Position numbers and translations under genes: made by a program
Part shown: positions 7,886 to 17,130 of the stretch, piece by piece
Layout: the number at the start of each line of letters is the position of its first letter
How positions within the stretch are numbered: position 1 is the stretch's first letter
The notes under the pieces: model-generated
What the model saw: only the letters and a program-made list of their open reading frames with translations
The model's database searches: none
What the model was told of the DNA's origin: nothing
Assembly (NCBI RefSeq): GCF_047238265.1
Contig: NZ_JBDFMM010000001.1
Location: 4,526,001 to 4,590,000, forward strand
Direction: 5' to 3'
Length of the DNA stretch: 64,000 nt
Source of the DNA: Paenibacillus_F sp047238265
GTDB taxonomy: Bacteria > Bacillota > Bacilli > Paenibacillales > NBRC-103111

Positions 7886-9544
7886 ATGAAAAAATACGGT
7901 CCGGATAAACCGCTGCTGCTTCTGGCCCTGACCGGATTCCTTCTGTATGCGGCCGTGGTTTATATCTACAATACCGGGGCCGCTCCGGCCGGTTCCGATC
8001 CTTACGAAACGGCAGCCACCATTACGAAAGAACAGGCCGCGGACGCGGCGGTCGAATGGCTGCGGCAGCGGACTGCCACCGATGTCGAAAGCGGTACCGG
8101 CAGCGTTACGGCCGGAGGCTCTCCCGGCACTTTCGTCAGCTATCAATCGGAAAAGGAACTGAGCGGCTACCTGACCAAAGAGAAGCTTCAAAAGGTGTAT
8201 GACAAAAGCTACGCCGGCCGGATACCCGTCGATTATTACCGGGTAGAGCTCGCCGAGCCTTCTCCCTCCGACCGCAAGTGGATTATCGATATCCATATGA
8301 CGACGAAAGCCGTCATCGGCTGGACGGGCACCGGCGGCGAAAAACGGGCGGCCGTGACCGCTCTCGATGCGGAGAAGCTCGCACGGGAAGCGATAGCGAA
8401 GCAGGGCTACGAAGAGGCGGAGTTCAAGCGGATCAGTCCGCCTGCCGCCAAATCCGGCCAGCTGCTGTTCGAGCGGCAGAAAGAGCCGGTCGGGGACGCG
8501 AAGCTGACGATCGGTGTGGAACTGGAGGGCGCCTCCGTTTCCTCGTTCACCCAGTCGTTCGCTCTCCCAGCCGCTTTTACCGCATGGCTGGAACACCAGG
8601 AGGATACCGCCTCCATATGGACACGCATCAGCTTGTGGGGCAATGCCCTGATGGCCCTGATTGCTCTGGGCTACACCGTGCTTAAATGGAGAACGGTCGA
8701 TTTTTCCCGGGGCGTCCTGTTAACGGCCGTGTATGCCGTGATCTACGTCATGAACAACATCAACATGTACCCGGCCTACAAAGCCGGCAGCACACTGACG
8801 AGAAGCGGCCAGGAAGCGATGCTTTCGATCGTGCTGATCAACTTCGTCACACTGTTGATGGCCGCAGCCGTCTACTTCTCTTTCACGGCGGGCGAAGCCT
8901 TGTGGAGACGCGAAGGAAAATCCGTCATCCCCCGCTGGCGCGACGCCGACTTCGGTTCGCTCGTCACCCGCGGCATGGTGCAAGGGTATTTGCTCTGCCT
9001 GTTCCTGCTCGGTCTCCAGCAGGTGCTGTTCCTTGTGGCGGAGAAAGGCTTCGGCGTCTGGTCGGTGAACGACCCGATGTCCTCTCCCCGCAACATGCTT
9101 CAGCCCGCCCTGCTTCCGCTGATGGCTTGGGCGGCGGGCATATCGGAGGAAGCCACCTTCCGGCTGCTCGGCATCGCCCTGTTCAGCAGGCTGCTCCGGT
9201 ACAGATGGCTGGCCGTGCTTGTGCCCAGCCTTATCTGGGCGGCGGGGCACACCGCCTACCCCATCTACCCCGTTTACACCAGGCTGATTGAGGTAACGGT
9301 GCTCGGCATCGTATTCGGCTGGGCCTTCCTGCGGTACGGCTTCCTTACCGCCCTGTTCGCCCATACGGCAATGGACAGCATCCTCATGGGCCTGTCCCTG
9401 CTAACGGGCGAAGGAATGACGGCAAGCACGCCTGCGCTCGGCCTGCTCTATATGGCGCTGCCGGCAGCCGTCGCCCTGGCGGTATCCTGGCTTCACAAGC
9501 TGGGGATGATCCGCGCAGGCAGGCACAACAGGCGGCCCGTCTAG
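7886..9544 (+). CDS. CPBP-family intramembrane metalloprotease with a long N-terminal extracytoplasmic domain
   Basis: This 552-residue membrane protein starts with one hydrophobic segment (residues 9-27). About 200 mostly polar residues follow, likely outside the membrane and holding PepSY-like stretches (ITKEQAADAAVEWL, EKLAREAIAKQGY). Several transmembrane segments then carry the CPBP/Abi signature: EEATFR near residue 421, HTAYPIYP near 455 and HTAMDS near 493, the Glu and His residues of the Rce1-like active site. The ATG has AAGGAG 7 nt upstream. CPBP proteins cleave membrane substrates or act in peptide immunity; the substrate is unknown. Probably monocistronic. Confidence 0.88.
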   Translation: MKKYGPDKPLLLLALTGFLLYAAVVYIYNTGAAPAGSDPYETAATITKEQAADAAVEWLRQRTATDVESGTGSVTAGGSPGTFVSYQSEKELSGYLTKEKLQKVYDKSYAGRIPVDYYRVELAEPSPSDRKWIIDIHMTTKAVIGWTGTGGEKRAAVTALDAEKLAREAIAKQGYEEAEFKRISPPAAKSGQLLFERQKEPVGDAKLTIGVELEGASVSSFTQSFALPAAFTAWLEHQEDTASIWTRISLWGNALMALIALGYTVLKWRTVDFSRGVLLTAVYAVIYVMNNINMYPAYKAGSTLTRSGQEAMLSIVLINFVTLLMAAAVYFSFTAGEALWRREGKSVIPRWRDADFGSLVTRGMVQGYLLCLFLLGLQQVLFLVAEKGFGVWSVNDPMSSPRNMLQPALLPLMAWAAGISEEATFRLLGIALFSRLLRYRWLAVLVPSLIWAAGHTAYPIYPVYTRLIEVTVLGIVFGWAFLRYGFLTALFAHTAMDSILMGLSLLTGEGMTASTPALGLLYMALPAAVALAVSWLHKLGMIRAGRHNRRPV

Positions 9545-9547
9545 GAT

Positions 9548-9626
9548 CTGCGGCGGCTTCGTTAGAAGCGGCTTCGATGTGTCCGAATACATCCGTATAT
9601 ATCCGCATACAGTAGAGCCGCCGCAG
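9548..9626. repeat. Long-loop inverted repeat after the CPBP gene
   Basis: The 11-bp arms CTGCGGCGGCT (9548-9558) and AGCCGCCGCAG (9616-9626) are perfectly complementary with a 57-nt loop. No T run follows, so this is a weak terminator candidate or a folded 3' end. The rest of 9545-9825 shows no gene. Confidence 0.5.
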
Positions 9627-9825
9627 TCTTCCAGGGACTCGGCGCTTACACGGCAGCGGCCGTATGATCGGCCCTTATTACGCGATGCCGTGGTCCGGCC
9701 CAGCCCTTAATAAAGCCGAGTCGGACATCACGGCGCAAGGGGCATCGCCCTTCGGCACTGAACCGGCCGGAAGGAAGCTCAAGCGGAAAGCAGGCGATTG
9801 TTTATTACGCAAGCGATCGTCCGTA

Positions 9826-9863
9826 CTAAAAAAGAGGAACCGTCTAAATGGACGGTTCCTCTT
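9826..9863 (-). terminator. uvrC terminator overlapping the stop codon
   Basis: The 13-bp arms AAGAGGAACCGTC (9832-9844) and GACGGTTCCTCTT (9851-9863) form a perfect stem with a 6-nt loop, followed on the minus strand by TTTTT. The stem contains the last uvrC codons and part of the stop. Confidence 0.9.
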
Positions 9864-11910
9864 GTTCTTGTTCTCCCCGTAGAGCGGTCAATATTTGTGC
9901 GGCGAGTTTCTCGCCGATTCCCAGCGGCCGGAAGTCTTCGACTGCGGCTTCTCTGATTTTTTTAACGGAGCCGAAATGCTTTAGCAGAAGCTTCCGGCGT
10001 TTCTCCCCGATACCCGGAATGGCATCAAGCTGCGAAACGACCATCGACTTCGCCCGCCGCTCCCGGTGGAACGTAATCGCGAACCGGTGGACTTCGTCCT
10101 GGATCCGCTGAAGCAGGTAAAACTCCTGGCTGTCGCGCGGAATCGGCACAACTTCGGCGGGGTCGCCGGCCAGCAGCATCGCGGTTTTGTGCTTCGCGTC
10201 CTTGGAAAGGCCGCACACCGGGACAAACAGCCCCAGCTCGTTCTCCAGCACGTCGATCGCGACCGACATCTGCCCCTTGCCGCCGTCCACGATGATCAGA
10301 TCCGGCATCGCGAGGTTCTCTTTCAGTACCCGCTCGTAACGGCGGCGGATAACTTCCCGCATGGACTCGTAGTCGTCGGGTCCCTGTACGGTCTTGATCT
10401 TGTACTTGCGGTACTCCTTCCGGTCCGGCTTCCCGTCCGTGAAGACGACCATCGCGGCCACCGGATCGGAGCCCTGGATGTTCGAGTTGTCGAATGCCTC
10501 GATCCGTGTGACCGGCCCCGTACCGAGCCAGCTGCCGAGATTCTCGACAGCAAGCACCGTACGCTGGGCGTCCCGCTCGATAAGGCGGAACTTCTCCTCC
10601 AGGCCGACACGCGCGTTGTCTTTAGCCATGTCAACCATCTGCTTTTTCAGCCCGCGCTGCGGAAAATGCACTTTCACTTTCAGCCAGCTTTCCAGCGCTT
10701 CCTTCACGTCTTTCTGCTCCGCGGTCGTCGGCATGCTGCGAGAATCGGCAGCAGCGTGTTCCTCGGCTTCCCCGGCGAGCGGCGACGGCGACGGCGAGGC
10801 CGCCTCTTCCGGAGTTTCCAGCAGGCTCCCGGCCGTTGATCCGCCCTCATCTCCGGCCGGACGGACAGCCGCTCCCGCCGCTGCCTCCATACCGGCGCTC
10901 AAGCTTTCTGCCGGCAGCTCCTCACGGCTGCGCCCGGGCAGGAAGATCTCCTTCGGCAGCGCCGGATTCTCACTGTAAACCTGCATCACGTAAGTGATGA
11001 AGTCCTCGTACTCGTCTCCATAGTAAGGGAACATGGTGACATGCCGTTCGATCAGCTTGCCCTGGCGCATGTACAGGATCTGCACGCACATCCAGCCTTT
11101 ATCGGCGACATAGCCGAAAATATCGCGGTCCACGACATCCGTCGTGGTAATCTTCTGCTTCTCCATCACCGCGTCGATGTTCACGATAAGATCACGGAGC
11201 TCCTTCGCCCGCTCGAAGTTCAAATCCTCGGCCGCGGCGTGCATCTTCGAGGTCAGCTCCTGCTTGACCTGTTCGTGCCCGCCGTTCAGGAAGCGTACAA
11301 TCCCCTGCACCATTTCGTCATTCTGCTGCTGCGTGATATCATGCTCGCACGGAGCCAGACATTGGCCCAGGTGGTAGTACAGGCAGACGCGGTCGGGTAT
11401 CGTTTTGCACTTCCGCAGCGGATACAGCCGGTCCAGAAGCTTTTTCGTCTCCTGAGCGGCAAACGCGTTCGGATACGGCCCGAAATACTTTCCTTTATCT
11501 TTGACGATCTTGCGCGTCACTTCCAGACGCGGGTGTTCTTCATGGGTAATTTTGATATAAGGAAACGACTTGTCGTCTTTAAGCAGCACGTTGTAGCGCG
11601 GATAATGCTGTTTAATCAGATTGCATTCCAGGATAAGCGCCTCAATGTTGCTTGAGGTCACGATATATTCAAAATCACGGATTTCCGACACAAGCCGCTG
11701 TGTCTTCCCGTCATGGCTTCCGGTAAAATAAGAACGCACGCGGTTTTTGAGCACTTTGGCTTTTCCCACGTAAATAATCGTGCCTTCCGCGTTCTTCATG
11801 AGGTAGCAGCCCGGCTTATCCGGCAGCAAGGCCAGCTTGTTGCGGATATGCTCTTCGCTTTCCTCGCGGGTCATTCTGTGGAGAGGTTCTCCCCCCCGTT
11901 CTTCTGTCAC
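9844..11910 (-). CDS. uvrC: Excinuclease ABC subunit C (UvrC) with an acidic Ala/Pro-rich insert
   Basis: UvrC makes both incisions in nucleotide excision repair with UvrB. The GIY-YIG nuclease is at residues 27-105 (KPGCYLMKN, IIYVGKAKVLK). The UVR motif follows at 215-245, then an RNase H-like nuclease (EAFDNSNIQGSDP, VDGGKGQM) and two helix-hairpin-helix motifs at the end (IPGIGEKRR, LGIGEKLAA). At 688 residues it is about 70-90 longer than usual. The excess is a low-complexity stretch at about 329-400, rich in A, E, G, P and S, between the UVR part and the second nuclease. The start is GTG at 11910, 8 nt after AAGGAGG. Confidence 0.96.
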   Translation of the reverse strand: MTEERGGEPLHRMTREESEEHIRNKLALLPDKPGCYLMKNAEGTIIYVGKAKVLKNRVRSYFTGSHDGKTQRLVSEIRDFEYIVTSSNIEALILECNLIKQHYPRYNVLLKDDKSFPYIKITHEEHPRLEVTRKIVKDKGKYFGPYPNAFAAQETKKLLDRLYPLRKCKTIPDRVCLYYHLGQCLAPCEHDITQQQNDEMVQGIVRFLNGGHEQVKQELTSKMHAAAEDLNFERAKELRDLIVNIDAVMEKQKITTTDVVDRDIFGYVADKGWMCVQILYMRQGKLIERHVTMFPYYGDEYEDFITYVMQVYSENPALPKEIFLPGRSREELPAESLSAGMEAAAGAAVRPAGDEGGSTAGSLLETPEEAASPSPSPLAGEAEEHAAADSRSMPTTAEQKDVKEALESWLKVKVHFPQRGLKKQMVDMAKDNARVGLEEKFRLIERDAQRTVLAVENLGSWLGTGPVTRIEAFDNSNIQGSDPVAAMVVFTDGKPDRKEYRKYKIKTVQGPDDYESMREVIRRRYERVLKENLAMPDLIIVDGGKGQMSVAIDVLENELGLFVPVCGLSKDAKHKTAMLLAGDPAEVVPIPRDSQEFYLLQRIQDEVHRFAITFHRERRAKSMVVSQLDAIPGIGEKRRKLLLKHFGSVKKIREAAVEDFRPLGIGEKLAAQILTALRGEQEQEEPSI

Positions 11911-11970
11911 TGCCTCTCCCTCCTTAGGCTTCCTGCATCGAAAAAATTATGTCTTTATCGGATAAATGAC

Positions 11971-12011
11971 AAAAAAAGCTCCTTTTCAGCATAGCAGAAA
12001 AAGAGCTTTTT
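11971..12011 (-). terminator. trxA terminator
   Basis: AAAGCTC and GAGCTTT arms around an internal imperfect hairpin end in a T run on the minus strand, 26 nt after the trxA stop. Confidence 0.8.
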
Positions 12012-12036
12012 CTCATCGTTTGATTGCGCGAGGCAA

Positions 12037-12351
12037 TTATTGGTGACGGGAAAGAACGTTCTTGAGCGCGTCCTTCGATTGGAAACCGACGACTTTATCG
12101 ACCGGTTGACCGTTTTTGAATACGATCAGGGTTGGGATGCTCATAACGCCAAAGCGGGAAGCGGATTCCGGATTGTCATCCACGTTCACTTTCGCGATTT
12201 TCAAGTTTTCTTCCTCTTTAGCCAATTCTTCCAGAACCGGTGCAATCATCTTGCAAGGTCCGCACCATGGTGCCCAGAAATCAACGAGAACCGTGCCTTC
12301 TCCTTCTACTTCACCTTTAAAGGATTGGTCTGTTACGTTTACGATCGCCAT
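12037..12351 (-). CDS. trxA: Thioredoxin
   Basis: This 104-residue thioredoxin reduces protein disulfides in the cytosol using electrons from thioredoxin reductase. The active site is WAPWCGPCK at residues 26-34, the cis-proline loop is MSIPTL, and the length is standard. The ATG follows GGAGGAAGAAATC. It has its own promoter and terminator, as usual for trxA, which in Bacillus is essential and stress-induced. Confidence 0.97.
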   Translation of the reverse strand: MAIVNVTDQSFKGEVEGEGTVLVDFWAPWCGPCKMIAPVLEELAKEEENLKIAKVNVDDNPESASRFGVMSIPTLIVFKNGQPVDKVVGFQSKDALKNVLSRHQ

Positions 12352-12422
12352 GATTTCTTCCTCCTCATTTATCTAAAAGTTCATCGAAATCCTCAGCGGA
12401 TCCGGATATTGTCAACATGTAA

Positions 12423-12454
12423 AGTATACCACAATGTGTCGGTTTTTCAACCGA
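12423..12454 (-). promoter_or_regulatory. trxA promoter overlapped by a small palindrome
   Basis: On the minus strand TTGAAA and TATACT are 16 nt apart, with a TG dinucleotide just before the -10. The palindrome TCGGTT-N4-AACCGA (12439-12454) covers the -35, a typical repressor position. No family is assigned to it. Confidence 0.65.
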
Positions 12455-12527
12455 ACAGGACAAGCCCTAAAATCTGGTATCCCTCCGGGTTGTGCCAACT
12501 TTGTCATGCTTTGAATCTCCGGGCATC

Positions 12528-12557
12528 TTTACAAGTTTCGCGAAAAATGGGTATACT
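12528..12557 (+). promoter_or_regulatory. Sigma-A promoter of the YqzM-like gene
   Basis: TTTACA and TATACT are separated by 18 nt. The start point would lie about 48 nt before the 12612 ATG. Confidence 0.7.
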
Positions 12558-12611
12558 GGCAATAAGCCTACGTCTGCTTATTTTCGGGCGGACAAGTGAG
12601 GAGGAACAGGC

Positions 12612-12758
12612 ATGAGCGATCCTAAACATCCGGAACTTCATCTCAATGAAGAGCCCCGCAACGACTTTATGGATGTTGCCCTCGGTTTTGGCGGATTCTT
12701 CGCCGTTTTGATGATCATTTTCATCATTGGGGTCATTATTAAACTGGTGATCGGATAA
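12612..12758 (+). CDS. YqzM-like small membrane protein
   Basis: This 48-residue product has a polar N-terminus (MSDPKHPELHLNEEPRND) followed by one transmembrane segment of about 28 residues (GFGGFFAVLMIIFIIGVII). The RND...GFGGFF layout resembles the short YqzM family of Bacillales, recalled from memory rather than searched. GTGAGGAGG lies 7 nt before the ATG. Own promoter and terminator support a real monocistronic gene. Function unknown. Confidence 0.72.
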   Translation: MSDPKHPELHLNEEPRNDFMDVALGFGGFFAVLMIIFIIGVIIKLVIG

Positions 12759-12775
12759 TCCGGACCGCCTGAAAG

Positions 12776-12807
12776 AAACCTGCTGCATATGCGGACAGGT
12801 TTTTTTC
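12776..12807 (+). terminator. Terminator of the YqzM-like gene
   Basis: AAACCTG (12776-12782) pairs with CAGGTTT (12796-12802), followed by a T run. Confidence 0.85.
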
Positions 12808-12952
12808 TTGTTTTCATCCGCGGCAGCGGGATAAAATTGCCTTTTGTCCCCGATCAAGCAGGACTTTGGTCTCAAAACGGAGAATTCTGGTAAGAGGCCG
12901 TTTTACGCCCTTCCGAATAACTGGTGAAACTAGAGAAAATGGGGTGCCCTTT

Positions 12953-13960
12953 TTGATTCAATTGTCTGATGACCGGATGAAGCAGGTGCGTTTTACCGGC
13001 ATAACCGAGAATGACCTGCAGCTGCTAAAAGTAAATGAACCCGCTTTCAAGGAAGTCGTGGAAGAGGTGGTGGAGCAGCTCTACGAGCAAATCGCCGCCG
13101 AACCCGAGCTGAGAGAACTGATCACGCGGCACAGCACGCTGGAGCGTTTGAAGCAGACGCAGGCGGATTACTTCCTGTCCATGGCTTCGGGCGTACTGAA
13201 CGAACAATATATCCAGAACCGGCTTATCGTAGGCAGAGTGCATTCCCGGATCGGTCTGACAACGGAATGGTACCTGGGAACCTACATGCTTTATCTTGAT
13301 CTGTCCCTCCGTCATTTTAAACGGGTCCTTCCGGACGGAGCCTGGCTTGAAGTGGTTCATGCCCTGACGAAAATGTTTAATCTTGACTCGCAGCTCGTTC
13401 TGGAAGCGTACGAGCATGACGAGAAAGCTAAAATACAGCAATTGGCCGATGATCAGGCCATTATGCTCTCCGGCATTTCCAAAGCCGTTCAGGACCTCGC
13501 CTCCATGATGGTCGAACTGAGCAGCAGCAGTCAGATTGTGGCCGAGACGGCTATACAAACCGCGGAATCCCAGGACAAGTCGCATCAATATTTAAAAGAC
13601 CTGGAGGAAGAAGTCGGCCATATCCACGCGATGGGCTCTCTCATGAAGGAAGTGTCCGAGCAGACCCACCTTCTCGGCCTCAATGCGGCCATCGAAGCGG
13701 CCCGCGCCGGCGATGCCGGGCGCGGCTTCGAAGTCGTCGCCAACGAGGTGCGCAAGCTCGCCTCCCGCTCCCGCGAATCGCTGGAGCTGATCGAGGACAA
13801 GCTGACCGCGATCCGCACGATTCTCGGCACCGTACACGGCGAGTCCGAGCAGACGTCCATCTACGCGCGCACGCAGGCCGCCAGCTCCCAGGAGCTGAGC
13901 TCGTTCGTCCAGATGGTCGAACAGGTCGCGCACGATCTGGAGCGCCTCAAAAATAAATAA
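12953..13960 (+). CDS. Short globin-coupled methyl-accepting sensor (HemAT-like)
   Basis: The N-terminal part (about residues 1-160) is a protoglobin domain like HemAT. The IQLSDD opening, HSTLERLKQTQADYF and RVHSRIGLTTEWYLG match that family, and H97 fits the proximal heme histidine. A methyl-accepting signalling domain follows, with the hairpin-tip sequence EQTHLLGLNAAIEAARAG and then RGFEVVANEVRKLA. The total of 335 residues is about 100 shorter than HemAT because the coiled-coil arms are short. TTG at 12953 is the best start, since it matches the family N-terminus; the frame is open upstream without a ribosome site. Likely a soluble oxygen or gas sensor acting on CheA. Confidence 0.85.
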   Translation: MIQLSDDRMKQVRFTGITENDLQLLKVNEPAFKEVVEEVVEQLYEQIAAEPELRELITRHSTLERLKQTQADYFLSMASGVLNEQYIQNRLIVGRVHSRIGLTTEWYLGTYMLYLDLSLRHFKRVLPDGAWLEVVHALTKMFNLDSQLVLEAYEHDEKAKIQQLADDQAIMLSGISKAVQDLASMMVELSSSSQIVAETAIQTAESQDKSHQYLKDLEEEVGHIHAMGSLMKEVSEQTHLLGLNAAIEAARAGDAGRGFEVVANEVRKLASRSRESLELIEDKLTAIRTILGTVHGESEQTSIYARTQAASSQELSSFVQMVEQVAHDLERLKNK

Positions 13961-14096
13961 GCCGGACTACTTTCCTCCGGCTTCACCTTCCCCGCTCCGC
14001 GGCATGCTGGCGGCATACCGCGGAGCGGGACCACAAGAGCCGCCTGCGGATCGCATTCCGCGGCGGCTCTTGGCATTCACGAACAAACGGGCGGCA

Positions 14097-15048
14097 CTAG
14101 GCCCCCCGTTTGTTATATCCGTCTACGGTCACGACCTCGACATACGGCCGCACCCGGTCCATAATCCGCTGGCCTTTGTACTCTTCGTCACCGTCTTTGT
14201 TCGTAAAGCTGAAATGCTTCTCCAGCGCGTCCAGATCGTAATTGGACGTAAAAAATGTCGGCTTGCGGTTCATCCGGTAGTTGAGAATCGCTCCCAATAC
14301 ATGGTCACGCAGCCACGGGTTAAGATTTTCCGCTCCGATATCGTCGAAGACCAGAAGATCCGTTTCCTTCAGCAGTCTCGATCGTCTCCTTCAGCTTTTG
14401 CGGCTCCCCGAACATCCCCTTGAGATCCTCCGCAAAATCCGGCATGTACACGATGGCTCCCGTGAAGCCTTTTTTCGCCAGCTGATAAAGCATGTAGCAC
14501 ATCAGAAACGTTTTGCCCGTACCGAAGGAGCCCTGCAGGTACAGCCCTTTCTTCTGCAGCCCTTCTTCCGTTGTCCGCATCACATAGTCGTTCAGGAAAT
14601 CGACCGCTTTGGCGCGCTCCATATCGGTCCGCAAAATATCCGTATACGTATGTTCCCGGCTGAGCGCCTGCTCGTCGATGTGAAACGTGCGGATCCGGCT
14701 GCGGATCGCATCCTGGGACTGCTTCGCTATAAATTTGCGGCAGGCCGTCTTTTCTTCATGGATATAAGTGCGGCCGCCGTTATCTTCCACGTTAAGCATC
14801 GTATAATGCCCCTGCATATCGTTCGGGCAACGTTCCAGTCCGGGGCAGTTCAGGCAGTTCTTATGCTCCGTCGCATACTGGTACAGACGGTTCATGTTGA
14901 TTTTCAGCGTATGATCGTCGAGCTGCGGATACTGTCCGCGAAGCTTCAGAATCAGCGGATCCTCCAGCACCTGCTTGGCCTGTTCCTCCGCCCTTTGCAT
15001 CCATGTGCTCTTGGGCATTTGTTTCAGCATTTCGGACAGGGATTCCAT
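14097..15048 (-). CDS. dnaI: Primosomal protein DnaI, interrupted by a +1 frameshift
   Basis: DnaI loads the replicative helicase during initiation and restart. The N-terminal part (to about residue 225) has a Cys-rich zinc site (C65, C68, C74, C103) and Walker A GSFGTGKT at 173-180. The C-terminal part continues in another frame with Walker B LLVFDD and LRDHVLGAILNYRMNRK, ending KRGA. The two halves join if one base near 14373 is removed (GAGACT-G-CTGAAG on the coding strand). The span of 952 nt is 316 codons plus stop plus one base. The ATG at 15048 follows GGAGGAGG. DnaI is essential in Bacillus, so sequencing error is likely. Confidence 0.88.
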
Positions 15049-15081
15049 CGGGGTTCCTCCTCCCGCCATTGTCTAGAACTC

Positions 15082-16608
15082 TCAGGAATTAAACATTTCA
15101 TCGAGCTTCTTCGCTTTGCGCAGCATCGCTTCCAGCTCTTCCTCCGTCACGCGGGACGTCTGCCCTTTGTTCTGGACGATCGGTATCTGCGGCTTCATCT
15201 GCTTGCCGGCCGTGCGGGTTTTCCCTCTGCCCGCGTAACCGCCGGAAGCTTTGGCCGCCGCCGCTTTGGCAGCCGCCTGCTGCCGGAACTGAAGCCGTTG
15301 GCGCACATATTCGACGGCCTGCTCGAACGAGGCGATCTGCTTGCCGAGCATGTCCGACGCGACCGCTTCGATGGACGATTTGGCCCACGAGCGTTTGTCG
15401 ATATGAATGTAATGAATAAGAACGTTAATGACTTCTTCTTTCAGCTTATAATTGAGATCGATTTTCTCGAAAATGTCCAGAACGCCGTTCGGAACCGGCC
15501 CCTGGGTGAAAAAGCTCTGCAGAACGAGGGTGTACGGCTCGTTTTTAAGGAGCGAATTGTACTGGTGCTCATTGTGCGACCCCTGCAGGAACGCGGGAAC
15601 CTCCAGGTAGTACTGCATTTCCACCGACCGCGCTTCTTCTTCGGATTCGGCCGTGTTGTCCCCGGGGGCGGCTGACTCCGCACGGTGAAGGAAACGCTCG
15701 CGCTCCTCTTCCCGCTTCTTGCCCTGGCGGAAATACAAATTCGCCTTATACTGCAGAGAGTCGATCTGAAGTTCGCCGTCCTCGTCGAACATCCCGTCCT
15801 CATCCAGCAGCCGGACCGTTTCCTGCAAAGTAAGACTGTATTTTCTGGCGACCATATTAATGGAGATCATCGTTTCGGGCTTGTACTTGAGATTCTCGAC
15901 ATAAATGCGGTTAAACGATTCCCGGGGATACCGGGTGATGAGATCCGCATAGGCATAGCCTTTGGTCGTCACGTCAAGCGCCTGTGCCGTCTGTTTGCCG
16001 GCCGACGCTTCATACAGGGCCTGCTCCAGCTCGTAATCGATCACCTGGGTGTTCAGGCGGAACAGTTCGTAGAAAGGCACCGACAAATTCTCGCTGTCCG
16101 CCCCCGCCAGCTCCGCGGGTTCCGGCATCGTAAGCTCGTCGCGCAGCGACAGCAGCAGAAACTTGCCGATTTTGTCCCGCAGGAGCAGGGTGAGATGCTG
16201 ATTGCGGAAAAATTCGTTCGGCGACAGCGGGCAGGACAGCGTGTATTCATAAATATAGTCGTCCTCGTCCTGCATGTAGATGCGCGACGTCTGAAGCAGC
16301 CCGACGGCCTCCAGCTTCGAGGACTGCTCGATGAACAGCTTGCGGCTGCGCTCCCCGGGATCGAGTTCCAGCGATAAAAAAAGCTTGCGCTGCTGCTCCA
16401 GCCCGGCATAGCCCGTCTTGTCCGACGGAACCTGCTGGTAGAGCGTATGGTACAAGCTGACGGCATAGCCCCCGATCATCGGCTGATAGATCGAAGACAG
16501 CATTTTATAATCAAGACTGCTTAACGCGAAATCCCGGTACACGCAGAACCGGTGATTCTCTGTAAAATGCAGCAAATTGGTCAATCGCATAGCATCAAAC
16601 TCCATCCG
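15082..16608 (-). CDS. dnaB: Replication initiation and membrane attachment protein DnaB (Bacillus type)
   Basis: This protein of about 508 residues matches the Gram-positive DnaB family, which with DnaD and DnaI loads helicase at the origin and at restarted forks. It is not the helicase. LSSIYQPMIGGYAVSLYHTL near the N-terminus and the DnaD/DnaB-like C-terminal helices (LNYKLKEEVINVLIHYI, WAKSSIEAVASDML) are characteristic. A basic, Ala-rich linker precedes the conserved tail TEEELEAMLRKAKKLDE. It lies 33 nt upstream of dnaI, the usual pair. The start could be 16608 (after AAGG) or 16593 (after GGAG); both fit. Confidence 0.92.
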   Translation of the reverse strand, partial: RMEFDAMRLTNLLHFTENHRFCVYRDFALSSLDYKMLSSIYQPMIGGYAVSLYHTLYQQVPSDKTGYAGLEQQRKLFLSLELDPGERSRKLFIEQSSKLEAVGLLQTSRIYMQDEDDYIYEYTLSCPLSPNEFFRNQHLTLLLRDKIGKFLLLSLRDELTMPEPAELAGADSENLSVPFYELFRLNTQVIDYELEQALYEASAGKQTAQALDVTTKGYAYADLITRYPRESFNRIYVENLKYKPETMISINMVARKYSLTLQETVRLLDEDGMFDEDGELQIDSLQYKANLYFRQGKKREEERERFLHRAESAAPGDNTAESEEEARSVEMQYYLEVPAFLQGSHNEHQYNSLLKNEPYTLVLQSFFTQGPVPNGVLDIFEKIDLNYKLKEEVINVLIHYIHIDKRSWAKSSIEAVASDMLGKQIASFEQAVEYVRQRLQFRQQAAAKAAAAKASGGYAGRGKTRTAGKQMKPQIPIVQNKGQTSRVTEEELEAMLRKAKKLDEMFNS

Positions 16609-16863
16609 TACCTTAAAAGGTCTGAACATCATTTTACCACAAATCTCGACAAGGAAGGGAATGAAAAATGTTACCTGGCCTTTATGACGAGGGGCCGCCC
16701 CGACTAAAGTCTAACTCCAAAACCGCCTTAGGGCCGTTTTGGCTCTCCTCCCGATCCGGTAAGATAAAGACATGAAATACGGAAACGGCGCAAGACAAAC
16801 GAGCCGGACCGGTTCCGGACAACTAATCGACCCAATCGACCAAATCAAAGGAGAGATTCTATC

Positions 16864-17088
16864 ATGAATAAACTTTTCCGTTCCAGAACAGACCGTAAGC
16901 TTACCGGACTTTGCGGAGGGCTTGCCCGATACATGAATGTAGACCCGACCGTCGTCCGCCTCATCGCCGTAATCGGCGCCCTGTTCAGCTTCGGCACCTT
17001 CACCCTGATTTACATCGTCGCTTCCCTGTTCATTCCCAAAGAGCCTTACGCGGGATACGGCTACCACGATTCTTACCACTCGTATTAA
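16864..17088 (+). CDS. PspC-domain small membrane protein
   Basis: This 74-residue protein is essentially one PspC domain: FRSRTDRKLTGLCGGLARYM then NVDPTVVRLIAVI and one hydrophobic segment, with a Tyr/His-rich tail (GYGYHDSYHSY). PspC-like proteins act in envelope-stress responses, often through PspA/LiaH systems. None is next door, so its partner is unknown. GGAGAG lies 9 nt before the ATG and a strong terminator follows. Confidence 0.88.
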   Translation: MNKLFRSRTDRKLTGLCGGLARYMNVDPTVVRLIAVIGALFSFGTFTLIYIVASLFIPKEPYAGYGYHDSYHSY

Positions 17089-17130
17089 CCCGCTGCGGTA
17101 AGCCGACAACTGAATATCCGTTCTAAAAAG

